Source: Salegentibacter holothuriorum (GTDB lineage: Bacteria > Bacteroidota > Bacteroidia > Flavobacteriales > Flavobacteriaceae). From it: a stretch of 64,000 bases of DNA. Below the pieces are notes generated by a model. That model saw only the letters and a list, made by a program, of their open reading frames with translations. It was not told the origin of the DNA and made no database searches. This document shows, piece after piece, positions 42,300-50,803 of the stretch. Position numbers and translations under genes: made by a program. The stretch spans positions 62,001-126,000 of the forward strand of contig NZ_FUYY01000001.1 in NCBI RefSeq assembly GCF_900168045.1, read 5' to 3'. Positions within the stretch are counted from its first letter, which is position 1. Each line of letters starts with the position of its first letter.

Positions 42300-42884
42300 C
42301 TAAGCTAAGTTTATTAGCTCATTATAAACCAAGTGGGTGGGAAGCCCTACCACATTAAAATAACTTCCTTCAAGATTGGTGATTCCAATAAGGCCAATCC
42401 ATTCCTGTATGGCATAGCCGCCGGCTTTATCAAAAGGTTTAAAGTTTTCTACATAGTAATTAATTTCCCCTGTAGTAAGTTCTTTAAAGCTTACTTTAGT
42501 TTCACAATTTACCGTAGATTGATGATTGTGGGTGGTAAAACAAACCGAAGTAAAAACACTATGGGTTTTCCCTGAAAGCGACTTAAGCATTTCTTTAGCT
42601 TCAGAAACTGTTGCCGGTTTTCCCATTGCGTTTCCTTCATTATAAACAATAGTATCGCTTGTAATTAAGATCTGGTCTTTTTTCAATTCTTTCTGAAAAG
42701 CTTCGGCTTTTAATTGTGCCAGAAAATCTGTTATTTCTTCTTTTTGAAGGTAATCTGGATAGACTTCTTTTACCGGTCTTACATCTGCTTTAAAAGGAAT
42801 GTCCAGATCTTTAAAGAATTGGTGGCGCCTTGGTGAGCCAGAAGCAAGAATGATTTCTTTATTTTTTAAAAGTTCTTTCAGCAT
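42300..42884 (-). CDS. maf: Maf-like nucleotide pyrophosphatase
   Basis: A 194-residue Maf/YhdE protein that hydrolyses non-canonical or pyrimidine nucleoside triphosphates. The signature ILASGSPRRHQFFKDL (about 12-27), the catalytic aspartate in LITSDTIV and the KPATVSEAKEMLKSLSGKTH segment are all present. It is the last gene of a five-gene minus-strand operon, 6 bp after the UbiA-like gene. Confidence 0.92.
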   Translation of the reverse strand: MLKELLKNKEIILASGSPRRHQFFKDLDIPFKADVRPVKEVYPDYLQKEEITDFLAQLKAEAFQKELKKDQILITSDTIVYNEGNAMGKPATVSEAKEMLKSLSGKTHSVFTSVCFTTHNHQSTVNCETKVSFKELTTGEINYYVENFKPFDKAGGYAIQEWIGLIGITNLEGSYFNVVGLPTHLVYNELINLA

Positions 42885-42890
42885 AATAAA

Positions 42891-43802
42891 TTAGAGTAAA
42901 AATTGATAAAATCCGATAGAGATAAGTCCGAAAAATAAGATGATTTTCAACATTAAACTTAAGTGTGAGTAATCGCTCTTCTTTTTAGCCTCCCAAATGC
43001 GCACCAGAAAATAGAGTAGTGGGGCCAGTATAAAAAGCAGGGTGTAGATTACTAAAAAAGTATTTTCAAATAGATAATTATAGATGTAATATACAATAGC
43101 AACTACAGGTAGAATTCCAAGGGCAAAAATAATCTTATTAGTGCGCTTAACACCAAGTATAATGGGCAGTGTTTGTATACCGGCATTATGATCTCCCTTA
43201 ACATCTTCCTGATCTTTTACCATTTCTCGTAATAAATTCACTAAAAAAGCAAACACCGCGTAATCAAGTAAAATAGAAAAAAGTAAAGACTGAATTTTCT
43301 TGTTTTGAGAAGAAATAGCAGGAAAAAGATCAAAAATGGCAGGCAATAGTACTACAAAGGCTACAAGCAGACTTATTAAAACATTGCCTAAGATTGGAAT
43401 TTGCTTAAGGTAACTCGCATATAAATAGAGTAAAGCCGAAGAAAAGATGAAAATTGCTACAAAGCCTGGTTTACCTAGCAAATTTGCCAGGTAAAAACCC
43501 AGGCCTACACCAATAATATTTAATACAATAAATAAATTATTCGCTCTTTTTTCTGAAACCTTATTTCCTACAAATAGCTTTTTAGGTTTGTTAATTTTGT
43601 CGGTTTCAATATCATAAATATCATTTATCACGTATCCTGAAGCGGCTATACATATCGTAGCCAAAATTAATAAGGCATAACCAAATGCATTAAGTGTAAT
43701 TGAAGCACCAAATTCTTCAAAAAATGAAAATTTTATAAGAATTAGAGTGAGGGCTATAAAAATAAGGTTAGGCCATCGTAGTAGCTTTAAATATGTGATC
43801 AT
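42891..43802 (-). CDS. UbiA-family prenyltransferase
   Basis: A 303-residue membrane prenyltransferase with eight to nine helices. The first aspartate-rich motif is YVINDIYDIETDKINKPKK (about 58-76) and the second lies in MVKDQEDVKGDHNAG. In Flavobacteriaceae this family is usually labelled geranylgeranylglycerol-phosphate geranylgeranyltransferase, but menaquinone or heme-related prenyl transfer cannot be excluded. It is between the SMR gene and maf in a tight operon. Confidence 0.85.
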   Translation of the reverse strand: MITYLKLLRWPNLIFIALTLILIKFSFFEEFGASITLNAFGYALLILATICIAASGYVINDIYDIETDKINKPKKLFVGNKVSEKRANNLFIVLNIIGVGLGFYLANLLGKPGFVAIFIFSSALLYLYASYLKQIPILGNVLISLLVAFVVLLPAIFDLFPAISSQNKKIQSLLFSILLDYAVFAFLVNLLREMVKDQEDVKGDHNAGIQTLPIILGVKRTNKIIFALGILPVVAIVYYIYNYLFENTFLVIYTLLFILAPLLYFLVRIWEAKKKSDYSHLSLMLKIILFFGLISIGFYQFLL

Positions 43803-43810
43803 ATACTATA

Positions 43811-44137
43811 TTATTCAGAAACAAATTTTAAACCTACTATTGAAATTATTAGGGTACTTAGAAAGAATATGCGCCAAAAATTAGCAGGTTCCTTAAAAAT
43901 AAAAATTCCAAGTAAAACAGTACCTACAGCTCCAATACCTGTCCAAACCGCATAAGCGGTGCCAATTGGTAGTGTTTGGGTAGCTTTGTAAAGTAAAATC
44001 ATGCTTATGGCCAGGGAAATTAAAAACCCCATAAACCAAAGATTAGAGCTGCTACCAGTGGTAATTTTGGTTTTTCCCAGGCAAAATGCAAATCCAACTT
44101 CAAAAAGTCCCGCTAGAATTAGTAAAATCCAATTCAT
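43811..44137 (-). CDS. Small multidrug resistance (SMR) family transporter
   Basis: A 108-residue four-helix SMR protein: NWILLILAGLFEVGFAFCLG with the essential glutamate in helix 1 (Glu13), TLPIGTAYAVWTGIGAVGTV, and a C-terminal helix. It resembles EmrE/SugE-type proton antiporters for quaternary amines or guanidinium. Its start overlaps the kdsC stop by one base (TAATG). Confidence 0.9.
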   Translation of the reverse strand: MNWILLILAGLFEVGFAFCLGKTKITTGSSSNLWFMGFLISLAISMILLYKATQTLPIGTAYAVWTGIGAVGTVLLGIFIFKEPANFWRIFFLSTLIISIVGLKFVSE

Positions 44138-44649
44138 TATGCTTTATCAATCCATTTGCCCTGTACTTTCATCACTTGTTCTATAACATCGCGAACGCAA
44201 CCTTTTCCTCCTTTTTTGTGAGAAATATATTTAGAGATTTCTTTAACCTCTGCCGCGGCGTCCTGTGGGCAGCAGGGTAAGCCCACAAGTTTCATAGGAT
44301 AGTAATCCGGGATGTCGTCTCCCATATATAGCACATCTTCTGCATTGATATTGTAAATGTCAAAGAATTCATCCATTTGCTCTACCTTATCGTGAATTCC
44401 CAGGTAGATGTCGTTTATCCCAAGGTCCCTTAGTCTTTTTCTAACTCCTTCATTTTTACCACCGGAGATAATGCAAACCGTATAACCGGCATTTTTTGCG
44501 GCTTTAAGTGCGTAACCATCTTTAATGTTCATAGTGCGCAGCAATTCGCCGGCAGTACTAACTTGAATGCTTCCATCGGTAAGCACACCGTCTACATCAA
44601 ATACAAAGGTGTTAATTTGGTTTAGGTATTCTTTATAATTTTTTTCCAT
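44137..44649 (-). CDS. kdsC: KDO-8-phosphate phosphatase (HAD family)
   Basis: A 170-residue C0-type HAD phosphatase of the KdsC family, which makes KDO for lipopolysaccharide. Motif I is TFVFDVDGVLTDG (Asp18, Asp20), motif II IISGGKNEGV, and motif IV VLYMGDDIPDY. The length is standard. It overlaps the DUF2520 gene by 17 bp upstream and the SMR gene downstream. No other kds gene is near. Confidence 0.9.
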   Translation of the reverse strand: MEKNYKEYLNQINTFVFDVDGVLTDGSIQVSTAGELLRTMNIKDGYALKAAKNAGYTVCIISGGKNEGVRKRLRDLGINDIYLGIHDKVEQMDEFFDIYNINAEDVLYMGDDIPDYYPMKLVGLPCCPQDAAAEVKEISKYISHKKGGKGCVRDVIEQVMKVQGKWIDKA

Positions 44650-45394
44650 GTAAATCTTGAATAGATTGAGTTATAAGGTTGTAGATATGTTTATGTTTAT
44701 TAGGCAATAGTGCTAAATGTGTTTCAATTGTTTTTTGATCATTTCTTAAAGCCGGGCCGGTTTGGGCTTCGCGGGGCTTTAAATTTTTAATCTTTAAAGC
44801 AGTTTCTGTAATAAGTGGTTTTAAAATACTGAAATCTATTCCATGATCATCACAAATTTCAGCTCCAATTGAATACAAATGATTACTAAAATTGTTTACA
44901 AAAACTGCAGCCACATGTAAGGCTTTTCGCTGTTCAGAATCAATCTCACGAACATCCGTTGATATTTCTAAAGCCAGTGACTTAATTTTCTCAAGGTTTT
45001 CTGTGGAATTTGCTTCAATGCAAATTGGAATTTCAGTAAAATCTACGGTATTATTTTTAGAAAAACTCTGCAAGGGATAAAAGACCCCAAAGTTTGTTGC
45101 ACTCTGCAGGGCATTTAAACCAATTGCACCCGAAGTATGTAAGATAATACCTTTGTGATTATTAAGCTGTTGGGCTATTTCAGAAATAACATCATCTTTT
45201 AATGCAAGCAGATAGAAATCTGCAGGTTTTAAATTATGGATATTAGTGGTTGTATCTATGAGCTTAGAAAAACTTTTTAAGCTCACTTTCTTGTGATTAT
45301 ATACCTGAATCACCCTTATATTTTTCGCTTCAGAGAAGGTTTGAAATATATGAAAAGCTACATTTCCTGTTCCTAAAATTACCACTTCTACCAT
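44633..45394 (-). CDS. Rossmann-like plus DUF2520 domain protein
   Basis: A 253-residue protein with an N-terminal NAD-type Rossmann domain (VEVVILGTGNVAFHIFQTF) and a C-terminal DUF2520 helical domain starting near residue 130 (SEQRKALHVAAVFVNNFSNHLY). The architecture resembles pyrroline-5-carboxylate reductase and ketopantoate-type reductases; the substrate is unknown. It is the first gene of the operon with kdsC, SMR, ubiA-like and maf genes. Confidence 0.88.
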   Translation of the reverse strand: MVEVVILGTGNVAFHIFQTFSEAKNIRVIQVYNHKKVSLKSFSKLIDTTTNIHNLKPADFYLLALKDDVISEIAQQLNNHKGIILHTSGAIGLNALQSATNFGVFYPLQSFSKNNTVDFTEIPICIEANSTENLEKIKSLALEISTDVREIDSEQRKALHVAAVFVNNFSNHLYSIGAEICDDHGIDFSILKPLITETALKIKNLKPREAQTGPALRNDQKTIETHLALLPNKHKHIYNLITQSIQDLHGKKL

Positions 45395-45487
45395 TCGGCT
45401 AAATTATTAAAAATAATCAGGCAATAAAATTAACATTCGTGTAAGAGAATGTCTTAAATTTTCCTCCTGGAAACCATTAAAAATGCC

Positions 45488-45495
45488 TAAATTTG
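45488..45495 (+). promoter_or_regulatory. -7 box of the ccsA-type gene
   Basis: TAAATTTG matches TAnnTTTG 21 bp before the ATG at 45517. A -33 element is not obvious. Confidence 0.5.
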
Positions 45496-45516
45496 CGGCC
45501 TTAAAAGAGTTACTTC

Positions 45517-48500
45517 ATGCAGAATAAAATAGCCTCTGTCATATTTTCTACACGTATAATGGCAGTCTTGTTTGTGGTCTTTGCAGTGACCATGGCGTTT
45601 GGAACATTTATTGAAAGTTGGTATAGTATTGAAACAGCCAGGGTGTTAATTTACAACACCTGGTGGTTTGAAGGTATTATGGTGTTTTTTGTGATTAATT
45701 TCGCAGGAAATATTAAACGCTATAATCTTCATAAACGTGAAAAATGGTCTTCGCTTTTAATTCATTTATCTTTTGTATTAATCCTTATTGGCGCCTTTAT
45801 TACTCGTTATATCAGTTATGAAGGTGTGATGCCTATAAAAGAGGGTGAAACCACGAATATCATGCTTTCACAAAAGACGTATTTTACCACATTTATAGAT
45901 GGTGAAATTGAAGGTGAACCTCGCCGAAGGGTTTTAGAAGAACCGGTTCTTTTTGCTCCGGAAACGGAAAATGATTATGTACTTAATACCGATTATAACG
46001 GGCAACCGGTTACGATAGAAGCAACAAACTTTATTTATGGAGCTAAGGAAGAATTAGTTCCTACTGAAGATGGAGATGTTTATCTTAAGCTCGTTGAAGC
46101 CGGAGGCGGTGGGCGTCATGATCACTTTTTAAAGGAAGGAGAGGTACAAAATATTCATAATGTATTATTCGCCCTAAATGATCCTACCGAGGGCGCAATC
46201 AACATAGAATATAATGAAGAAAGTGGCAAATACACTATAAACTCACCTTTTGAGGGAGACTATATGAGAATGGCCGACCAAAAGAAAGGTGGTTTGGTAC
46301 AGGACTCTACCCAAACTTTAATGTTGCGTTCGCTTTATAATATTGGAGCCATGCAATTTGTAATACCCGAGCCTGTAATTAGGGGAGAGTATGACGTTGT
46401 TAAAACCCCTGAAAAGACTGATGGACAAACCGATGCCTTAACGGTAAGGGTTTCTTCAGAAGGTGAGTCTGAGACGGTAACTATAATGGGGGGACAGGGA
46501 ATTCCCAGTGAGCCTCATAAAGTAGAACTGGCTGGGCTTGAATTTTATTTAAATTACGGTAGTAAGGAAATAGAATTACCTTTTGCCCTTAAACTCAACG
46601 ATTTTATAGCCGATAAATACCCGGGAACAGAGAACAGTTATTCCTCTTTTAAAAGTAAGGTGGAGATTGTTGAAGAAGGAAAGGAAAATGTGCCTTATGA
46701 GATATATATGAACCATGTTTTAGATCATAAAGGCTTTAGGTTTTTCCAGGCCAGTTTTATGCCAGATGAAAGCGGGACAGTACTTTCTGTAAATCACGAT
46801 TTTTGGGGAACCTGGGTGACTTATATTGGTTATTTTCTACTCTATTTAGGCTTGATGCTTATTCTTTTTGATAAAGGTTCACGTTTTGGAAAGCTGAAAG
46901 AAATGCTGGAAAAAGTAAAAGACAAAAAGAAGATGTTAAGTACGGTACTTGTTTTCTTTATGGCTGCAGGTTCTATGTTTGCCCAAATGCCCAATGAAGA
47001 TCACCAACACGCTGAATCGGCAAAAAAAGAAGTAGATTCTATTCTTAAGACTAATGCTATTAGCGAAGAACACGCCGCAGAATTTGGACGTTTGGTTATC
47101 CAGGATGCAGGTGGTAGAATGAAACCCGCCAACACCTATTCCTCTGAATTGCTTCGTAAATTAAGCAAGTCTGATGAATATGAAGGATTAAGTTCAGATC
47201 AGGTTTTGGTATCCTTAACCCAAAATCCAATGATTTGGTACAATGTGCCAATTATTTATGTAGAAAAACATAATGATAGTTTACATAATGTTTTAGGTGT
47301 AGATAAAGGTGAAAAGTATTTAACCCTTAGTAGTTTCTTTGATGAAATGGGGAATTATAAACTTTCTCCATTATTAGAGGACGCTTATAAGGCTTCAGTA
47401 CCCAATAAATTCCAAAAGGATTTTATTAATACCGATAAAAAAGTGAATTTGTTGTATAGGGCCTTACAGGGAAAAATACTTCGAATTTTCCCAATTCCCG
47501 GAGACGATAATAACAAATGGGTGTCTTATCCAGAATTGGAGGATGAAGGCGTTGTATTTAAAGGAATGGATTCGGTGTATACCAAGCAGATTCTTCCATT
47601 ATATATGACAGCACTTTCTGATGCAAGTGAAACCGGAGATTATAGCAAAGCGAATCAATATTTAGAAAGCATTAAAGGATTTCAAAAGAAATTTGGGGGA
47701 GAAGTAATGCCTTCAAAAGATAGAATTAATGCGGAGATCACTTATAATGAATACGATATTTTCAGAAATCTTTTCTGGATGTACATGACAGCGGGACTGT
47801 TTATGCTAGTAGTAGTTATTATCAGAATTTTTAAAGAGAATAGCGTTACAAAATGGTTGGTTAAAATAAGTGGTGGCGTTATTGTAATTCTCTTTATACT
47901 TCACACTCTAGGATTAATTGCCAGATGGTATATTTCAGGGCATGCTCCCTGGAGTGACGCTTATGAATCTATGATTTACGTAGGTTGGGCTACTATGTTT
48001 TTTGGCTTGGCTTTTGGAAGAAAAAGTAGTTTAACAATTGCCTCTACAGCATTTGTAACTTCAATGATATTAATGATTGCTCATTGGAATTGGATGGATC
48101 CCTCTATAGCCAATTTACAGCCTGTTTTGGACTCTTATTGGTTGATGATTCACGTTTCTGTAATTGTAGGAAGCTATGGGCCTTTTACCCTGGGATTAAT
48201 ACTAGGGGCTGTGGCATTGTTGTTAATGATTTTTACCACCGAAAGTAATAAGAAAAAAATGGATCTTAATATTAAAGAGATTACCATTATTACTGAAATG
48301 GCTTTAACAGTTGGCCTGGTAATGTTAACCATTGGAAACTTCCTTGGAGGGCAATGGGCCAACGAAAGCTGGGGACGTTATTGGGGATGGGACCCTAAAG
48401 AAACCTGGGCTTTAATTAGTATAATGGTGTATGCATTTGTTATTCATATGCGCCTGGTTCCTGGTCTTAGAAGTAGATGGTTTTTTAACTTTATGTCTAT

Positions 48501-48705
48501 TGTAGCTTTTGCCAGTATTTTAATGACTTATTTTGGAGTGAACTTCTACCTGGCAGGTTTACACTCGTACGCAAGTGGTGATAAGGTAATTACACCAACA
48601 TTTATTTACTATGCCATTGCAATAGTAGCTTTGCTGGGAGCTGTCTCTTATTGGAGATTCCAAAAGTTTTATGCCAAAAAGCCTAAGAAGAAAATTGAAA
48701 AGTAA
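45517..48705 (+). CDS. Fused ResB-CcsA cytochrome c biogenesis protein
   Basis: A 1062-residue system II cytochrome c synthase of the fused type. The N-terminal ResB-like part has helices at about 13-35, 50-70 and 80-100 and a large periplasmic domain up to helix YIGYFLLYLGLMLILF (about 430-446). A second periplasmic domain follows, and the C-terminal CcsA part (about 750-1062) carries the heme-handling motif WGRYWGWDPKETWALIS near residue 950-966 and flanking histidines (MIHVSVIVGSYG, FVIHMRLVPG). It attaches heme covalently to apocytochromes c in the periplasm. Monocistronic. Confidence 0.93.
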   Translation: MQNKIASVIFSTRIMAVLFVVFAVTMAFGTFIESWYSIETARVLIYNTWWFEGIMVFFVINFAGNIKRYNLHKREKWSSLLIHLSFVLILIGAFITRYISYEGVMPIKEGETTNIMLSQKTYFTTFIDGEIEGEPRRRVLEEPVLFAPETENDYVLNTDYNGQPVTIEATNFIYGAKEELVPTEDGDVYLKLVEAGGGGRHDHFLKEGEVQNIHNVLFALNDPTEGAINIEYNEESGKYTINSPFEGDYMRMADQKKGGLVQDSTQTLMLRSLYNIGAMQFVIPEPVIRGEYDVVKTPEKTDGQTDALTVRVSSEGESETVTIMGGQGIPSEPHKVELAGLEFYLNYGSKEIELPFALKLNDFIADKYPGTENSYSSFKSKVEIVEEGKENVPYEIYMNHVLDHKGFRFFQASFMPDESGTVLSVNHDFWGTWVTYIGYFLLYLGLMLILFDKGSRFGKLKEMLEKVKDKKKMLSTVLVFFMAAGSMFAQMPNEDHQHAESAKKEVDSILKTNAISEEHAAEFGRLVIQDAGGRMKPANTYSSELLRKLSKSDEYEGLSSDQVLVSLTQNPMIWYNVPIIYVEKHNDSLHNVLGVDKGEKYLTLSSFFDEMGNYKLSPLLEDAYKASVPNKFQKDFINTDKKVNLLYRALQGKILRIFPIPGDDNNKWVSYPELEDEGVVFKGMDSVYTKQILPLYMTALSDASETGDYSKANQYLESIKGFQKKFGGEVMPSKDRINAEITYNEYDIFRNLFWMYMTAGLFMLVVVIIRIFKENSVTKWLVKISGGVIVILFILHTLGLIARWYISGHAPWSDAYESMIYVGWATMFFGLAFGRKSSLTIASTAFVTSMILMIAHWNWMDPSIANLQPVLDSYWLMIHVSVIVGSYGPFTLGLILGAVALLLMIFTTESNKKKMDLNIKEITIITEMALTVGLVMLTIGNFLGGQWANESWGRYWGWDPKETWALISIMVYAFVIHMRLVPGLRSRWFFNFMSIVAFASILMTYFGVNFYLAGLHSYASGDKVITPTFIYYAIAIVALLGAVSYWRFQKFYAKKPKKKIEK

Positions 48706-48783
48706 TTGGTAAACTTCGGACTGAAAAGTCTAGTGTCTAAAGGAACTTGGTTAGGCTTCTAATATGTTTAGATTCATAACAAC

Positions 48784-48812
48784 TTAGATCCTGAAACAAG
48801 TTCAGGATGACG
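48784..48812 (-). repeat. REP-like hairpin
   Basis: TTAGATCCTGAAACAAGTTC followed by AGGATGACG, differing from the copy at 33104-33132 at one position. It is placed 5 bp from a large terminator palindrome between convergent genes. Confidence 0.8.
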
Positions 48813-48817
48813 AATAA

Positions 48818-48855
48818 CAACAAAGCCTGTCTAAAATTTTAGACAGGCTTTGTTG
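48818..48855. terminator. 38-bp perfect palindrome, bidirectional terminator
   Basis: Two 19-base arms (CAACAAAGCCTGTCTAAAA and its exact complement) meet with no spacer. It lies between convergent ccsA-type and fumC genes and probably terminates both. Its inner sequence GCCTGTCTAAAA resembles the split stem at 24544-24672. Confidence 0.85.
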
Positions 48856-48876
48856 GTCTTATCAATTTAGAAGGGA

Positions 48877-50274
48877 TTATTTAATATTTCCAACCATATC
48901 TTTTGGTTGTACCCACTCATCGAACTGCTCTTCGGTGAGGTGACCTAATTCAACCGCAGCCTCTTTAAGGGTAGTCCCGTCTTCGTGAGCCTTATTGGCA
49001 ATTTCAGCGGCTTTATAATACCCTATTTTCGTATTTAAAGCAGTAACCAACATTAGTGAATTATTTAAATGTTCCTGGATTCTCGGCATATTAGCTTCAA
49101 TTCCGCTTGCACAGTTTACATCAAAAGAAGTGCAGGTATCACCAATAAGTTCTGCACTTTGTAAAAGATTAGCTGCCATAACCGGTTTAAAAACATTTAG
49201 TTCAAACTGGCCCTGCATACCGCCAACACCAATAGCTACATCGTTACCCATTACCTGGGCACAAACCATAGTTAAAGCTTCACATTGGGTAGGATTAACT
49301 TTTCCTGGCATTATAGAGGAGCCTGGCTCGTTTGCAGGAATATTAATTTCACCAATTCCGCTTCGTGGACCAGAAGAAAGCATTCTAATATCATTTCCTA
49401 TTTTATTTAAAGAAACTGCTAATTGTTTTAAAGCGCCATGAGTTTCCACAAAAGCATCGTGCGCAGCAAGGGCTTCAAATTTATTTCCAGCAGAAACAAA
49501 AGGTAGTTCTGTGAATTTAGCAATAAACTCAGCTACTCTTTTAGAATAGCCTTTAGGCGTATTAAGTCCCGTTCCTACTGCAGTACCACCAAGCGCCAAT
49601 TCAGCTAAATGTGGAAGTGTATTTTCAAGAGCTTTAATACCATGATCTAATTGGGCAAAATAACCGCTAAATTCCTGGCCAAGGGTTAGGGGAGTAGCAT
49701 CCATAAAATGCGTACGGCCAATTTTTACTACCTCTTTAAATTCTTCTGATTTTTTCTTTAACGTATCGCGTAATTGCTTAACCCCGGGAAGTGTCACGGT
49801 TATAATTTTTTTGTAAGCTGCAATGTGCATTCCTGTAGGAAAGGTATCGTTAGAAGATTGCGATTTATTGACATCATCATTTGGCTGAAGTGTTTTTTCA
49901 CCTTCGCCCAGGGTATTTCCTGCTAATTGATGTGCGCGATTTGCAATAACTTCGTTTAAGTTCATATTACTTTGGGTGCCGCTACCGGTTTGCCAAATTA
50001 CCAATGGAAACTGATCATCGTGTTTGCCTTCCAGTATTTCGTCACATACCTGGGCGATATAATCCCTTTTTTCTACAGGTAAAACCCCTAGTTCACAGTT
50101 TGTGTAAGCTGCTGCTTTTTTAAGATAAGCAAAGCCGTAAACTATTTCCAAAGGCATACTAGCGGCTGGGCCAATTTTAAAATTATTTCTGGAACGTTCG
50201 GTTTGAGCTCCCCAGAGTTTATCTGCCGGAACTTTTACTTCCCCAATAGTATCTTTTTCTATTCTATAATTCAT
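48877..50274 (-). CDS. fumC: Class II fumarate hydratase
   Basis: A 465-residue fumarase of the TCA cycle. The superfamily signature [16 protein letters not shown] is intact, as are [28 protein letters not shown] and [18 protein letters not shown]. The length is typical. The upstream region holds the dispersed element copy E about 86 bp before the ATG. Confidence 0.95.
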   Translation of the reverse strand: MNYRIEKDTIGEVKVPADKLWGAQTERSRNNFKIGPAASMPLEIVYGFAYLKKAAAYTNCELGVLPVEKRDYIAQVCDEILEGKHDDQFPLVIWQTGSGTQSNMNLNEVIANRAHQLAGNTLGEGEKTLQPNDDVNKSQSSNDTFPTGMHIAAYKKIITVTLPGVKQLRDTLKKKSEEFKEVVKIGRTHFMDATPLTLGQEFSGYFAQLDHGIKALENTLPHLAELALGGTAVGTGLNTPKGYSKRVAEFIAKFTELPFVSAGNKFEALAAHDAFVETHGALKQLAVSLNKIGNDIRMLSSGPRSGIGEINIPANEPGSSIMPGKVNPTQCEALTMVCAQVMGNDVAIGVGGMQGQFELNVFKPVMAANLLQSAELIGDTCTSFDVNCASGIEANMPRIQEHLNNSLMLVTALNTKIGYYKAAEIANKAHEDGTTLKEAAVELGHLTEEQFDEWVQPKDMVGNIK

Positions 50275-50359
50275 AATTTCTATATTAGTTTAGTTGTTTC
50301 ACAAATTTACGAGATAGTGGGGTTTTAAAGGAATAAATAAAGAGAATTTAACCCTTAAT

Positions 50360-50451
50360 TTTACGCGATAATCGAGATTTAATATTGCGATGTTTTCTAG
50401 ATATCTAAAAAAGATCTATTTAATAACTCGTGGGATTGCTGCCAGGTAAAT
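50360..50451 (-). repeat. Dispersed intergenic element, copy E
   Basis: On the minus strand the copy runs from TTTACCTGGCAGCAATCCCA through ACGAGTTATTAAAT and a divergent middle to CTCGATTATCGCGTAAAA. It points toward fumC. Confidence 0.8.
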
Positions 50452-50550
50452 TGCTGATTTTAGACAGCACTTTTATAATTTCTGAAAATTAAATTGTGAT
50501 AAGCCACCAAAGCTTAGTATATTTGACCAGATCAAAAAATTTTGGAAATT

Positions 50551-50727
50551 ATGTTCGAATTCGATCAATACCTCGGTTTTCTGGCTTTCCTGGTTATTTT
50601 AACTATGGGATTCTGGCTTATGATTTTCCTAATGGCTATTTTACCCTACTGGATAGGTGGTTCGGTTGGAGAATTGCTTAAAGAAAAGAAGGAAGCTAGA
50701 AAAAAAGCTAAAGAAGAGAAAGCATAA
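50551..50727 (+). CDS. Small single-span membrane protein, unknown
   Basis: A 58-residue protein from the ATG at 50551 (MFEFDQYLGFLAF); a TTG three codons earlier is in frame but less likely. One long hydrophobic helix (about 8-35) is followed by a Lys/Glu/Ala-rich cytoplasmic tail (LLKEKKEARKKAKEEKA). It has its own terminator directly after the stop. No family recognised. Confidence 0.65.
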   Translation: MFEFDQYLGFLAFLVILTMGFWLMIFLMAILPYWIGGSVGELLKEKKEARKKAKEEKA

Positions 50728-50733
50728 AAAAAA

Positions 50734-50758
50734 GGGACAGTTACTGTCCCTTTTTTTT
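50734..50758. terminator. Bidirectional intrinsic terminator
   Basis: GGGACAG-TTA-CTGTCCC (50734-50750) is flanked by an A-run and a T-run, so it works on both strands for the small membrane-protein gene and the convergent receptor gene. Confidence 0.9.
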
Positions 50759-50803
50759 GTCTCTATTTTTATCTATAAATAAGATTAAAATTATCTGTGG
50801 GTT

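Noticed and set aside
50496-50681. Alternative 61-codon frame overlapping the small membrane protein gene
   Set aside because: The other frame gives a clear hydrophobic helix with a charged tail, an ATG start and ends at the terminator. This one is mixed in composition.
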